From Pedobacter aquae (GTDB taxonomy: Bacteria > Bacteroidota > Bacteroidia > Sphingobacteriales > Sphingobacteriaceae), in contig NZ_CP043329.1 in NCBI RefSeq assembly GCF_008195825.1, positions 2,046,001 to 2,110,000 of the forward strand: a DNA stretch of 64,000 bases. Direction: 5' to 3'. Below are positions 42,379 to 51,507 of the stretch, in pieces (position 1 is the stretch's first letter; every line of letters begins with the position of its first letter). Below the pieces are notes generated by a model, which ran no database searches, was not told where the DNA came from, and saw only the letters and a list, made by a program, of their open reading frames with translations. Position numbers and translations under genes: made by a program.

Positions 42379-43812
42379 CTAAGGCCAAATACCCATATTC
42401 ATATAAGAAACGGCTATTTTATCTACAGCAGCAACAAAAGCGGCTGTTCTTAAACTACCTGTATTTTTTACATTTTTAATTTCTCTTATTTCATGATAAG
42501 ATCTTACCATGGTATCCTCAAGGCCAGAGTTTACCAATTCTAATTCAGACGGACCTTTCGCTATCATAGCTCTTTGCTGAGGGGTTAAAGTAACTCCGGT
42601 AGTGCTTTCTATCATGCTTAAGATATTCAGGTTATTCGTCTCATCGTATCTTCTATCCATTCTACCAAAAGCTACATGAGATAAGTTTTTCAACCACTCG
42701 AAATAAGAAACTGTAACCCCACCTGCGTTGGCATACATATCAGGAATAATCATCCCACCATTTTTAATAAAGAAATCTGCAGCATCTGGCGTAGTTGGAC
42801 CATTAGCACCTTCTGCAATAATTTTAGCTTTTATTCTGGCTACGTTAGCCATAGTGATTTGATTCTCTAAAGCTGCTGGCACCAATATATCGCAGTCTTG
42901 CTCTAAGCCTTCGGCAGAGTTTTTAAATTCTGAGGTAGCTTTAGCATAACCCAGAATACTGCCTGTTTCTTTTCTATGCTTTACCACATCGTTAACATCT
43001 AAACCATTGACATTATAAATAGCACCATCAAACTCGCAGATACCTACAATGATACCGCCTTCTTCGCTCAAAAATTTTGCAGCATGGAAACCCACATTTC
43101 CTAAACCTTGTACAATGATACGTTTCCCATTAATACCTGCTGTTAAGCCTAATGCTTTCATATCTTCTGCAACAGAAACACATTCTCTAACAGCATAAGC
43201 CACACCTCTTCCTGTTGCCTCTCTTCTACCAGCAATACCATGTAAAGCAATTGGTTTACCTGTAACACAACCCAAAGCATCTAAAGAGCCTGGATTCATG
43301 GTTAAATAGGTATCAGCAATCCAAGACATTTCACGCTCTCCGGTACCGTAATCTGGTGCTGGCACATCTATACCAGGGCCTATAAAGTTTTTCTTAATAA
43401 GCTCTACGGTATAACGTCTGGTAATATTTTCAAGCTCTGCCGCAGTATAGTTTCTTGGATTAATTTTGATACCACCTTTAGCACCACCAAAAGGAACATT
43501 AACAATAGCACATTTATATGTCATTAAAGCTGCAAGAGCCATAACTTCATCTTCATTTACAATATCGCTATACCTGATACCTCCTTTAGTAGGTAGCATA
43601 TGGTGCGAATGTTGTACACGCCATGCATGAATAATTTCAAAACTATTTCCTTTTTTTATTGGAAATTGAAGATGATAAACACTATTACATGCTTTAATTT
43701 GCTCTAATAAACCTTTATCGTGATTGGTAAATGCTGCCGCCTGGTCTACATACTGGCATACATCATTAAAAAAATGGTAGTCATCAAAAATAACCTCTCC
43801 TGCTTTGGTCAT
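42379..43812 (-). CDS. Glu/Leu/Phe/Val family dehydrogenase (glutamate dehydrogenase)
   Basis: 477 residues. The catalytic region is [14 protein letters not shown] (active Lys) with the preceding KGGIRYS and the active-site Asp in VPAPDYGTG. The Rossmann motif is [18 protein letters not shown]. The size and [11 protein letters not shown] segment fit glutamate dehydrogenase, linking ammonium assimilation or glutamate breakdown to 2-oxoglutarate. Cofactor is not certain. It is downstream of ccmD on the same strand, but a 140-base gap suggests its own promoter. Confidence 0.92.
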   Translation of the reverse strand: MTKAGEVIFDDYHFFNDVCQYVDQAAAFTNHDKGLLEQIKACNSVYHLQFPIKKGNSFEIIHAWRVQHSHHMLPTKGGIRYSDIVNEDEVMALAALMTYKCAIVNVPFGGAKGGIKINPRNYTAAELENITRRYTVELIKKNFIGPGIDVPAPDYGTGEREMSWIADTYLTMNPGSLDALGCVTGKPIALHGIAGRREATGRGVAYAVRECVSVAEDMKALGLTAGINGKRIIVQGLGNVGFHAAKFLSEEGGIIVGICEFDGAIYNVNGLDVNDVVKHRKETGSILGYAKATSEFKNSAEGLEQDCDILVPAALENQITMANVARIKAKIIAEGANGPTTPDAADFFIKNGGMIIPDMYANAGGVTVSYFEWLKNLSHVAFGRMDRRYDETNNLNILSMIESTTGVTLTPQQRAMIAKGPSELELVNSGLEDTMVRSYHEIREIKNVKNTGSLRTAAFVAAVDKIAVSYMNMGIWP

Positions 43813-43952
43813 AGTAGTAATTTTTATGGTTTATAAAAAATTTTATACAAGTTGAGAGATTTTTTTGTCATCTCCAAATTGATAAAACCTTAGTGTTTTA
43901 ACCACACAGGGGCATTTTTGTTTTAAATGTTTGTTTTTAAGGTAGATGAAGC

Positions 43953-44156
43953 TTATTTATTTTTTTCAATTTTTTTTAATCTTCTATCGATAGAAAATAG
44001 ATAAAAAAACAAGCCGATAAATAATACCGCTATTACAGCTACTACTACGTAAATTTTACCAGAAGAACGCATGGTTTCTGCCATCTCAACTGACTGTGCT
44101 TGTGCAAATTGTACAACCAAAAAGAGTATTGCTGTTAAAGAGAAAAATCTTTTCAT
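43953..44156 (-). CDS. ccmD: CcmD-like small membrane protein
   Basis: 67 residues. An N-terminal signal-like segment ending AQAQ is followed by one membrane helix (IYVVVAVIAVLFIGLFFYLFSI) and a basic tail (DRRLKKIEKNK), the topology of CcmD, which holds the CcmC-haem-CcmE complex together. The ATG shares one base with the ccmC stop (TAATG). Confidence 0.8.
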   Translation of the reverse strand: MKRFFSLTAILFLVVQFAQAQSVEMAETMRSSGKIYVVVAVIAVLFIGLFFYLFSIDRRLKKIEKNK

Positions 44157-44824
44157 TATTGAATTTGATTATTTTTATTTTCTATGACTCTAATTCTAAA
44201 ACGTATGGTCATGATCCAGGTAGCTACTAAAATCCATCCTAATACGGCAGGATAAAAAACATAGCGCATATTACTATCTAAATCATAAGCACCAAAACCT
44301 GGGTTTCCACCGTTACCGGGATGTAAAGAATCTGTTAATCGTGGTAACACAAAAATAAGTACTACCATGATGGGGAAAGCAAATATGTTATAAATAGCAG
44401 AAATTTTTGCCCTCTTTTGCTCTTCATCAATAGAGCCTCTTAAGATGATGTAAGCTAAATACATTAACGTAGCAATAGCAGAACCATTTAATTTTGGATC
44501 ATTTGGCCAAGGTGCGCCCCAAGTAAAGTTTGCCCAAATCATACCGGTACCTAAACCTAAAAAACCGAAGATAATACCTGTATTTACACTTTCTACAGCA
44601 ATTAAATCATCGTTTTCTTTTCCTGAACCCAAATACTTGATACTGTAAATTACAGAAACTAGGTAAATAATAATCATGGCAAACCACATAGGTACATGAT
44701 AATATAGGTTTCTGATACTTTCATGTAAGATTGGAAGCGCCGGAACATCTATCAATAAACCTCCGGTAACGGAGAATAATACTAAGATTACAGACAATAC
44801 TTTCCACCAATTTTTATACATCAT
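44156..44824 (-). CDS. ccmC: Haem exporter / cytochrome c biogenesis protein CcmC
   Basis: 222-residue membrane protein with six hydrophobic segments. The tryptophan-rich WWD-type motif is GMIWANFTWGAPWPNDPKLN (WGxxWxxD; presents haem). Conserved His residues in YYHVPMWFAM and in SLHPG-type loops flank it. It loads haem onto CcmE. Starts 10 bases after ccmB ends. Confidence 0.93.
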   Translation of the reverse strand: MMYKNWWKVLSVILVLFSVTGGLLIDVPALPILHESIRNLYYHVPMWFAMIIIYLVSVIYSIKYLGSGKENDDLIAVESVNTGIIFGFLGLGTGMIWANFTWGAPWPNDPKLNGSAIATLMYLAYIILRGSIDEEQKRAKISAIYNIFAFPIMVVLIFVLPRLTDSLHPGNGGNPGFGAYDLDSNMRYVFYPAVLGWILVATWIMTIRFRIRVIENKNNQIQ

Positions 44825-44834
44825 TGCTTAAAAA

Positions 44835-45494
44835 TTAATCTCGCCAAAGGTAAGGAAATAGTAATAAAGAAACAGCAATTACTACGATATTAATGAGGCA
44901 TAAAACGCCAATTTCATCATAAGAAACTGAAGGATCTAAGCCATCCATGGCATTTTTAGAAAGCTTAATAATCAGCATCAATAACGGGATAATAACTGGG
45001 AAACTTAATATAGCCATTAAAGTACCATTATTACCCGCTTTAGAGGCTATGGCAGATATCATGGTAAAAACCGTTGAGAAACTGATACTACCCAATAAAA
45101 CTGCTATTAAATACAATCCTAAATTGGCAACTGCATTCTGAAAAACAATTTGATAAGCCAAAAAAGCGATGGCAGACATAATCATCATCAACAAAATATT
45201 ATAAATAATTTTAGAGATGATGATGGCCTGCGGACTAGCGATGGTGTAATAATATAATAAGCGGCCTTTACTTTCTTGCATAAAACTTTTTGCAATGGCA
45301 TTGATAGCAGCAAAAAGTAAAATAATCCAGAAAAGCGCATTCCAAACTAAAGGCGGAGTAGTTTTAAACGATAAATAACAAACAAAAACGGTAGAGATAA
45401 CATACAGCAAAATACCATTGAAGGCATATTTAGAGCGCCATTCTAATAAAATCTCTTTGTACAATAAACTCTTTACTTGTTTAATTAATATCAT
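44835..45494 (-). CDS. ccmB: Haem exporter protein CcmB
   Basis: 219 residues from ATG 45494. A longer reading from 45536 crosses a perfect promoter -7 box, so it is rejected. Six membrane segments; N-terminal KSLLYKEILLEWRSKYAFN is the CcmB signature. CcmB partners the ATPase CcmA; no ccmA is in this window, so it must be elsewhere or absent. Confidence 0.9.
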   Translation of the reverse strand: MILIKQVKSLLYKEILLEWRSKYAFNGILLYVISTVFVCYLSFKTTPPLVWNALFWIILLFAAINAIAKSFMQESKGRLLYYYTIASPQAIIISKIIYNILLMMIMSAIAFLAYQIVFQNAVANLGLYLIAVLLGSISFSTVFTMISAIASKAGNNGTLMAILSFPVIIPLLMLIIKLSKNAMDGLDPSVSYDEIGVLCLINIVVIAVSLLLFPYLWRD

Positions 45495-45501
45495 GCAGCT
45501 G

Positions 45502-45533
45502 CAAAGATAGTAAAAGCTCATATATAAGCTCAA
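45502..45533 (-). promoter_or_regulatory. ccmB promoter
   Basis: Minus strand: TTG, 21-base spacer, TATCTTTG (45502-45509). Only 7 bases separate the -7 box from the ATG, implying a leaderless or very short leader transcript, as at bamD. Confidence 0.65.
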
Positions 45534-45572
45534 CATCGGTGTAAAGCCTTATATTTTTATGATATTTGATTG

Positions 45573-46052
45573 ATGAATGTACAAAGTATGGAAAGTCCAT
45601 TAGGCTTCGTTATTATTAAAGAAGAAGACCAAGCTATTTGTGAAATTAGTTTTGCAGATGTACCAGAGGAAAATGGTACTAAAACAGATGTTTTAACCTT
45701 GGCTTTAACAGAACTTCAACAATATCTTGATGGAGATTTAAAAAGCTTCACCTTCCCTATCAAACAAAGCGGCACAGTTTTTCAACAACAAGTTTGGAGT
45801 ACCTTGCAAGAACTCAATTTTGCAGAAGTTATCTCTTACACCACTTTAGCTATCCGGATGCAGAATTTACTAGCCATAAGAGCCATTGCAGCTGCCAATG
45901 GTAAAAACAAAATCATGATTGCAGTACCCTGCCACCGAGTAGTAGGCATGGCTGGCGAACTTACCGGCTATGCTGGTGGTGTATGGCGCAAACAATGGTT
46001 GCTAGAACATGAAGCTAAAATTGCAGGAATAGGACAAACTAAACTGTTTTAG
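45573..46052 (+). CDS. ogt: Methylated-DNA--protein-cysteine S-methyltransferase (Ogt-like)
   Basis: 159 residues from ATG 45573. Suicide repair enzyme for O6-alkylguanine. Methyl acceptor C120 in AVPCHRVVG. The DNA-binding helix-turn-helix is in FQQQVWSTLQELNFAEVISY, and the Arg finger and Asn hinge in RAIAAANGKN. It converges with ribE, overlapping its end by 14 bases. Confidence 0.93.
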   Translation: MNVQSMESPLGFVIIKEEDQAICEISFADVPEENGTKTDVLTLALTELQQYLDGDLKSFTFPIKQSGTVFQQQVWSTLQELNFAEVISYTTLAIRMQNLLAIRAIAAANGKNKIMIAVPCHRVVGMAGELTGYAGGVWRKQWLLEHEAKIAGIGQTKLF

Positions 46053-46635
46053 TATTCCTCATTAAACGAGCAACATATTTACCAATGATATCAAATTCTA
46101 GATTTACCATATCGCCAGGTTTTACGCTTTGTAGGTTGGTATGCTCGTAGGTATATGGAATTATAGCAACAGAAAACTGCCCAGGTTTAGAATTTACAAC
46201 GGTTAAACTTATCCCGTTTATGCAGATAGAACCTTTTTCTACCGTAACATTTCCTTTATCTTCATTGTAGCTAAAAGTATAAAACCAACTACCTTCTTGT
46301 TCTTCTAAGCCCATACAAATACCCGTTTGGTCTACATGGCCTTGTACAATATGTCCATCTAACCTACCATTCATTTGCATGCAGCGTTCTAGGTTTACCA
46401 AACTTCCTTCTTGTATACTTCCCAGATTGGTTTTTTGTAAGGTTTCATAAATAGCGGTTACAGTGTGGCTTTCCTCATCTTGCGAAACCACTGTTAAACA
46501 AATGCCATTATGTGCAACAGATTGGTCTATTTTTAAATCTTTACTTATCGTAGAAGATACGGTAATGTGTAAGTTTTCTTGCTCTTTTCTTAAGCTTGTA
46601 ACAGTTCCTAAAGTTTCTATAATACCTGTAAACAT
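46039..46635 (-). CDS. ribE: Riboflavin synthase, alpha chain
   Basis: 198 residues from ATG 46635, the family's MFTGIIE start; the longer frame to 46662 is not used by the family. Two homologous lumazine-binding domains: 1-95 (GIIETLGTV, VAHNGICLTV) and 96-195 (HIVQGHVDQTG, GSICINGISLTVV). It dismutates 6,7-dimethyl-8-ribityllumazine to riboflavin. The last bases overlap the ogt 3' end. It follows accC by about 20 bases. Confidence 0.95.
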   Translation of the reverse strand: MFTGIIETLGTVTSLRKEQENLHITVSSTISKDLKIDQSVAHNGICLTVVSQDEESHTVTAIYETLQKTNLGSIQEGSLVNLERCMQMNGRLDGHIVQGHVDQTGICMGLEEQEGSWFYTFSYNEDKGNVTVEKGSICINGISLTVVNSKPGQFSVAIIPYTYEHTNLQSVKPGDMVNLEFDIIGKYVARLMRNTKTV

Positions 46636-46655
46636 GTATTGTTTTATTTGTTGAA

Positions 46656-48137
46656 TTACCAATTTCTTCTATTTCTTAACCAGTTTGAAGTTTGCTGCCC
46701 TGCCGCAACTAAATTTTGAATGCTTGATTTTGTAAACAGTCTATAAGCTAAAATTGCAGCTATTCTTTCTTCCTCGTTATTTTGCTGTTTCAATACATCT
46801 GGTTTAAAATATTTAGCTACAAAATGCGTATCAAAATTTCCTGATATAAAAGCTTCATGCTGCATGACAAAGCTACCAAAAGGCAGGGTAGTTTCAATAC
46901 CACTTATTTGATATTCTTCAATTGCCCTTAACATTCTTTCTATAGCTTCTTCCCTATTTTTTCCGTAAGTAACCAATTTAGCTATCATTGGGTCGTAGTA
47001 AATAGGTATTTCCATGCCTTGCTCAAAACCATCATCAACCCTTACACCAATACCTTTAGGTGTTTTATAAGTTTTTAGTGTACCAATATCTGGCAAGAAA
47101 TTATTGGCAGGGTCTTCTGCATAAACTCTTAACTCTATGGCGTGGCCTCTGATACTTAAATCATCCTGAGAAAAAGAAAGTACTTCGCCTCTGGCAATTT
47201 TTATTTGCTCTTTCACTAAATCAACTCCGGTAATCATTTCCGTTACCGGATGTTCTACCTGCAAGCGGGTGTTCATCTCTAGAAAAAAGAAATTCTTATC
47301 GGCATCTAAAATAAACTCTACCGTACCAGCACCTGTATAGTTTACAGAGCGAGCTACATCTACCGCACATTTTCCCATTTTAGCTCTAGTTGCCTCGTCT
47401 AAAACAGCAGAAGGCGCTTCCTCAACCACTTTTTGGTGGCGACGTTGTACAGAACATTCGCGTTCGAAAAGATGAACAATATTTCCATGCTGATCTCCTA
47501 AAACCTGAATTTCTATATGCCTAGGTGATGTTACATACTTTTCTATAAAAACAGCACCATCTCCAAAAGCAGATTCTGCTTCGGAAATAGCCAATTTCAT
47601 TTGCTCTTCAAAATCTTCTACCTGATGTACCAAACGCATACCTTTACCACCGCCACCGGCAGCAGCTTTTATGAGAACGGGAAAGCCAATACTTGTTGCC
47701 CTTTCTTTGGCCTGCTCTATATTGGTGATAGCTTCTTCTGTGCCAGGAACCAAAGGAATTTGATATTTTAATGCAGCCGCTTTCGCTGATAATTTATTAC
47801 CCATAATTTCCATGGCTTCTGGCGATGGACCTATCAGGATGATACCTGCCGCTTTTACTTTTCTAGCAAAATCTGGATTTTCTGATAAAAAACCGTAACC
47901 CGGATGAATGGCTTCTGCACCTGTTAGCTTACAAGCATCAATTACCTTTTGAATATTTAAATAAGATGCTGTAGAAGCAGCTTCGCCAAGACAAATAGCT
48001 TCATCTGCATAGCGTACATGTAAGGCATTTCTATCTGCCTCAGAAAAAACTGCAACAGTTTTAATACCCATCTCCTTTGCAGAGCGCATAATTCTGAGCG
48101 CTATTTCGCCCCTATTAGCAACCAATATTTTTTTCAT
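46656..48137 (-). CDS. accC: Biotin carboxylase subunit (AccC/PccA-like)
   Basis: 493 residues. [20 protein letters not shown] is the classic N-terminus. The ATP-grasp glycine loop is KAAAGGGGKGMRLV; catalytic FERECSVQRRHQKVVEEAPS, and EMNTRLQVEHPVTE follow. About 40 residues beyond the normal AccC end (NNEEERIAAILAYRLFTK) resemble acyl-CoA/propionyl-CoA carboxylase alpha subunits, so it may serve a propionyl-type carboxylase instead of acetyl-CoA carboxylase. The first 47 codons plus upstream DNA are duplicated at 51131-51507. Confidence 0.92.
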   Translation of the reverse strand: MKKILVANRGEIALRIMRSAKEMGIKTVAVFSEADRNALHVRYADEAICLGEAASTASYLNIQKVIDACKLTGAEAIHPGYGFLSENPDFARKVKAAGIILIGPSPEAMEIMGNKLSAKAAALKYQIPLVPGTEEAITNIEQAKERATSIGFPVLIKAAAGGGGKGMRLVHQVEDFEEQMKLAISEAESAFGDGAVFIEKYVTSPRHIEIQVLGDQHGNIVHLFERECSVQRRHQKVVEEAPSAVLDEATRAKMGKCAVDVARSVNYTGAGTVEFILDADKNFFFLEMNTRLQVEHPVTEMITGVDLVKEQIKIARGEVLSFSQDDLSIRGHAIELRVYAEDPANNFLPDIGTLKTYKTPKGIGVRVDDGFEQGMEIPIYYDPMIAKLVTYGKNREEAIERMLRAIEEYQISGIETTLPFGSFVMQHEAFISGNFDTHFVAKYFKPDVLKQQNNEEERIAAILAYRLFTKSSIQNLVAAGQQTSNWLRNRRNW

Positions 48138-48372
48138 ATGGCTTAAATTATCTCAACAAAATACGCATTTATGAAGATAACCTAACTAAGCACCGACATG
48201 TTTTCTGAATCTAAGATTTTTACTAATAATTTTTCTTCGGGGAGAAGACTATCTTCTAAATCTTCATCAATATCATACTCGTATAAGGTGCCATTTTCAT
48301 AGCTGTGTAGCACAATAGGGTGTATATAATATTTCTTACACACCGTACGGGTATTACCTAATTTACGGGCAA
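47996..48372. repeat. 377-bp direct repeat, copy 1 (accC start / topoisomerase IB end)
   Basis: Matches 51131-51507 base for base without indels. Five substitutions are confined to the accC-coding part and are all synonymous; the remaining roughly 290 bases are identical. It encloses the accC start, the intergenic region and the last 63 codons of topoisomerase IB. Confidence 0.93.
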
Positions 48373-48391
48373 AAAGAAAACAGAATGTCAT
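48182..48391 (-). pseudogene. Truncated duplicate of the topoisomerase IB C-terminus
   Basis: The 3' 63 codons (from RKLGNTRTVCKKYYIHP to the stop) duplicate 51317-51507. At 48372 they are fused to antisense DNA of a lipoprotein remnant, giving an artificial start (MTFCFLFA). No catalytic core remains except the segment with the putative nucleophile tyrosine, so it is not functional. Confidence 0.9.
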
Positions 48392-48724
48392 TTATATGAT
48401 AATGAGGAATGATTTATAAACGCTAGAAATATAAATTCAAGAGAGGTAATTACTATTGGTATTTACACATCGGGGGTTAAAATCAAAGTAGGTTTTTACA
48501 ACTTAAATCAGATTCAAATTATGAGTGCCAAATTTGACGAATTAATTCCGGGAGAAGACTTTAGGACAGGAAATGGCTATGAAGGTGTTTTAGAGATTAA
48601 AAGCATTGATACAGTTAATAGAAGAATGACAGGTACTTTTTATTTTGATCCTTACAATGAAAAAACTAAACAAACTGTGAAAATTACCTCTGGCACATTT
48701 AATCTTAAATACGTAAACTTTTAA
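48373..48724 (+). pseudogene. 5'-truncated lipoprotein paralogue (remnant)
   Basis: Homologous to the two complete lipoproteins that follow, aligned from ETECHL. The signal peptide and first 55 or so residues are missing at the repeat junction, and a TGA stop interrupts the frame soon after (EE-stop-FINARN). The last 60 codons (EDFRTGNGYEGVLEIKS, then GTFYFDPYNEKTKQTVKIT) remain intact and open from an internal ATG at 48521. Confidence 0.85.
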
Positions 48725-48796
48725 TTAGGAGCTTTTTATTTTAAATTATATATCTTTAATTTCATTTATACTATATACAATTAAAAAACTAACCAT

Positions 48797-49297
48797 ATGA
48801 AAAATCTAATCAAGCTAATTACTTGTTTGCCAGTCATCATTTTTTTATCTGCAGCATCTTGCAAAAAAGACGAAATAGATGCAGGTTTTACCTGTAAAGT
48901 AAACGGAGAAAGATGGAGACCTTTTGCTAATGATTTTAAACTACAGGAAACAGAATGTCATCTTACAAATAATAATGAGGAATTGTTTATCTACGCAAGA
49001 AATACTAGTAGAAATGAGGCTATCGGATTTGGTGTTTTTACTAAAGGCACAAAAATAAAAGTAGGCAAATATAATTTAGACCAAAAACAGATTATGAGGG
49101 GTTTCTTTGACGAAAGAATACCCGGTGAGGACTTTAGGACTGGTAATGGATACGTGGGTATTTTAGATATAATTACTATCGATGAAACTAATAAAAGAAT
49201 GACTGGTACTTTCTTTTATGACGCTTATAATGAAAAAACTAAACAAACTGTAAAAATTACCTCTGGCACATTTAATCTTAAATACGTAAACTTTTAA
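48797..49297 (+). CDS. Mosaic lipoprotein paralogue 1
   Basis: 166 residues. Lipoprotein signal peptide with lipobox SAASCKK (Cys 22). A short conserved block (GFTCKVNGERWRPF) precedes a variable middle and a conserved beta-rich end (RMTGTFFYDAYNEKTKQTV, then ITSGTFNLKYVNF). The overall pattern resembles DUF6252-like Bacteroidota lipoproteins, but I am not certain of the family. It is one unit of a 575-bp tandem duplication including its upstream region. Probably outer-membrane anchored. Function unknown. Confidence 0.8.
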   Translation: MKNLIKLITCLPVIIFLSAASCKKDEIDAGFTCKVNGERWRPFANDFKLQETECHLTNNNEELFIYARNTSRNEAIGFGVFTKGTKIKVGKYNLDQKQIMRGFFDERIPGEDFRTGNGYVGILDIITIDETNKRMTGTFFYDAYNEKTKQTVKITSGTFNLKYVNF

Positions 49298-49371
49298 TTA
49301 GTAGCTTTTTATTTTAAATTATATATATCTTTAATTTCATTTATACTATATACAATTAAAAAACTAACCAT

Positions 49372-49878
49372 ATGAAAAATCTAATCAAGCTAATTACTTG
49401 TTTGCCAGTCATCATTTTTTTATCTGCAGCATCTTGCAAAAAAGATGAAATAGACACAGGCTTTACCTGTAAAGTAAATGGTGAAAGATGGCGACCTTTT
49501 GCTAATGATTTTAAATTACAGGAAACGGAATGTCATCTTACAAATAATGGGGAAACTTTATTTATTAAAGCAAGAAATACCAATAGTAGAGAGCATTTGG
49601 GAATATTAGTTTCAACTCCAGGAATCTTAATTTCTACAAAATATTATACAATTAATAGTAATATGTTTTTGAGTGGTACTTATGATTCAAATAGTTCAGG
49701 ACCTGGCGATTATTTTCAAACAAACTCTAGTTATACTGGACAAGTAGAGATTAAAAGCATTGATACTGTTAATAAAAGAATGACTGGCACTTTCTTTTAT
49801 GACGCTTATAATGAAAAAACTAAACAAACTGTGAAAATTACCTCTGGCACATTTAATCTTAAATACGTAAACTTTTAA
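49372..49878 (+). CDS. Mosaic lipoprotein paralogue 2
   Basis: 168 residues. Nearly identical to paralogue 1 over the first 60 residues and the last 34, but clearly different between (residues about 62-130: GETLFIKARNTNSREHLG, then SSGPGDYFQTNSSYTGQ). Its VEIKSIDTVNKRM segment matches the truncated first remnant better than paralogue 1, which suggests recombination among the three units. The stop is 9 bases before the secreted hydrolase gene, so the two are likely co-transcribed. Confidence 0.8.
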   Translation: MKNLIKLITCLPVIIFLSAASCKKDEIDTGFTCKVNGERWRPFANDFKLQETECHLTNNGETLFIKARNTNSREHLGILVSTPGILISTKYYTINSNMFLSGTYDSNSSGPGDYFQTNSSYTGQVEIKSIDTVNKRMTGTFFYDAYNEKTKQTVKITSGTFNLKYVNF

Positions 49879-49887
49879 CCAAAACCT

Positions 49888-51147
49888 ATGAAGAAAATTT
49901 ACATTAAAAAAGCAGTTTTAACTGCTTTAATTTCTTGTTATGCATTATTTAGTGCAATAGCACAAACCCAAACCTATCAGCAAGAAGCAGATCAGGTTTT
50001 ATTAAATCTTAATAAAGTAGAAGTAACAACAGGCATATTATATGACCGTGTTTTCCCTTTAGCTAACTTGCAAAATTTTCAAGGATTAGTTACCGATGAC
50101 ACAACTAATACCGAACATTTTCATCAAGCTTATTATGAACTTTATAATGCAATGTTGAATAACAACGGCTATCAAACGCCTGAAGCATTAAACAATTATC
50201 TGATTAATCATGATCAGCAAAATGAGCATAATATAGGTTTAATGATGTTTAATTATAATTATTTAGACACTAATGCTATAAAAAATAATCAGCTTTATTC
50301 TTCTGGTGGTTTATTATATGATAATAGTAACCGAAGCACCTCTCCTTGGTTGCAAAAAACTTTTTTTATTGCCACCCCACTATTACCTGCCGAAAGTGTA
50401 ATAAAAACAGGAGAACATACCTTTAATTTTGACCCCAATTTAATCCTTAGTAATACTCCTGTAAATATTGCAAGCATCACTGTAAATTTTGATGATGGCT
50501 ATGGCGATCAACAACTTTATTCTAACGGAGGCGGATCAGGGGGGCTTCAAACTTTTAGCATTTTTAGTAAAGTTGCTCGCTTTTTAACTAGTAGAACATT
50601 TTTAGTAAGGCTCACAGTAGTTTTAACTAATGGACAAATCTATAAATCAATTAGCACAGTAAGGGCTAAAAAAGAAGAACCTTTTAAAACAATTATAGAT
50701 GGATGCAATGGTGGCGAGGAAATAAATATTACTGGTTTACCTATTAATGCAAGCCAATATGGTGGGGGATTAGAAAATGCCGAAGGTAAAGCTTATATAT
50801 TTTACTCAAATGCCAACTGTGGTACTGGTAAAATTAGTAAACCTATAATTTTTCTGGATGGTTTTGACCCATCAAATGATAGAGGTGTTCAACAAATTTA
50901 TGATGAATATGTAAATACAGAAATCATCTTTAATAACCAGCAAGTAAAATTAGGTGATAAATTAAGAGCAGACGGTTATGATATTATAATTTTTGATTAC
51001 AAAGATGGTGGAGATTTTATTGAGAAAAATGCGATGGCTGTCATTAGTCTTTTGCAACAACTACAATTTAATTTTGGTACAAACACTAAAGAAGATTATG
51101 TTCTTATTGGGCCAAGTATGGGGGCATTAGTAGCTTCATCTGCATAG
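49888..51147 (+). pseudogene. Secreted alpha/beta-hydrolase-like protein, 3'-truncated
   Basis: Signal peptide (ALISCYALFSAIAQ). A 270-residue N-terminal region of unknown fold precedes an alpha/beta-hydrolase start: PIIFLDGFDPSNDRG, DGYDIIIFDYKDGGDFIEKNA and the nucleophile elbow [12 protein letters not shown] (G-x-S-x-G). Immediately after the elbow, at 51131, the gene runs into the duplicated accC DNA and stops after four foreign codons. The Asp/His of the triad are therefore lost. About 414 native residues remain. It was probably a secreted lipase/esterase-like enzyme. Confidence 0.82.
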
Positions 51148-51272
51148 CGTACATGTAAGGCGTTTCTATCTGCTTCAGAAAAAACTGCAACAGTTTTAAT
51201 TCCCATCTCTTTAGCAGAGCGCATAATTCTGAGCGCTATTTCGCCCCTATTAGCAACCAATATTTTTTTCAT
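51131..51272 (-). pseudogene. Truncated duplicate of the accC 5' end
   Basis: 47 codons from ATG 51272 ([20 protein letters not shown] onward) identical in protein to accC but with five synonymous changes. It runs into antisense hydrolase DNA at 51131. Purely synonymous divergence indicates an origin from a functional allele of another lineage, not decay after duplication here. Confidence 0.85.
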
Positions 51273-51507
51273 ATGGCTTAAATTATCTCAACAAAATACG
51301 CATTTATGAAGATAACCTAACTAAGCACCGACATGTTTTCTGAATCTAAGATTTTTACTAATAATTTTTCTTCGGGGAGAAGACTATCTTCTAAATCTTC
51401 ATCAATATCATACTCGTATAAGGTGCCATTTTCATAGCTGTGTAGCACAATAGGGTGTATATAATATTTCTTACACACCGTACGGGTATTACCTAATTTA
51501 CGGGCAA
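51131..51507. repeat. 377-bp direct repeat, copy 2
   Basis: Partner of 47996-48372. Here it includes the true 3' end of topoisomerase IB plus a truncated accC start. Confidence 0.93.

Larger units (their letters stand above)
48797..49946. repeat. Tandem duplication of lipoprotein units (period about 575 bp)
   Basis: The promoter-proximal intergenic segment (TAGGAGCTTTTTATT or TAGTAGCTTTTTATT and on) and gene starts recur at 48725-48797 and 49298-49372, almost identical. The third, left-hand unit survives only as its 3' part. The right boundary given is approximate and includes the end of unit 2. Confidence 0.75.

Noticed and set aside
43880-43905. Third copy of the TTAGTGTA operator before glutamate dehydrogenase
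   Set aside because: TTAGTGTTTTAACCACAC shares only the first seven bases and lacks the N5-TACA half at the right spacing.
45495-45536. Longer N-terminus for CcmB
   Set aside because: It would be encoded by the promoter itself (TATCTTTG) and adds a Cys-rich leader absent from the family.
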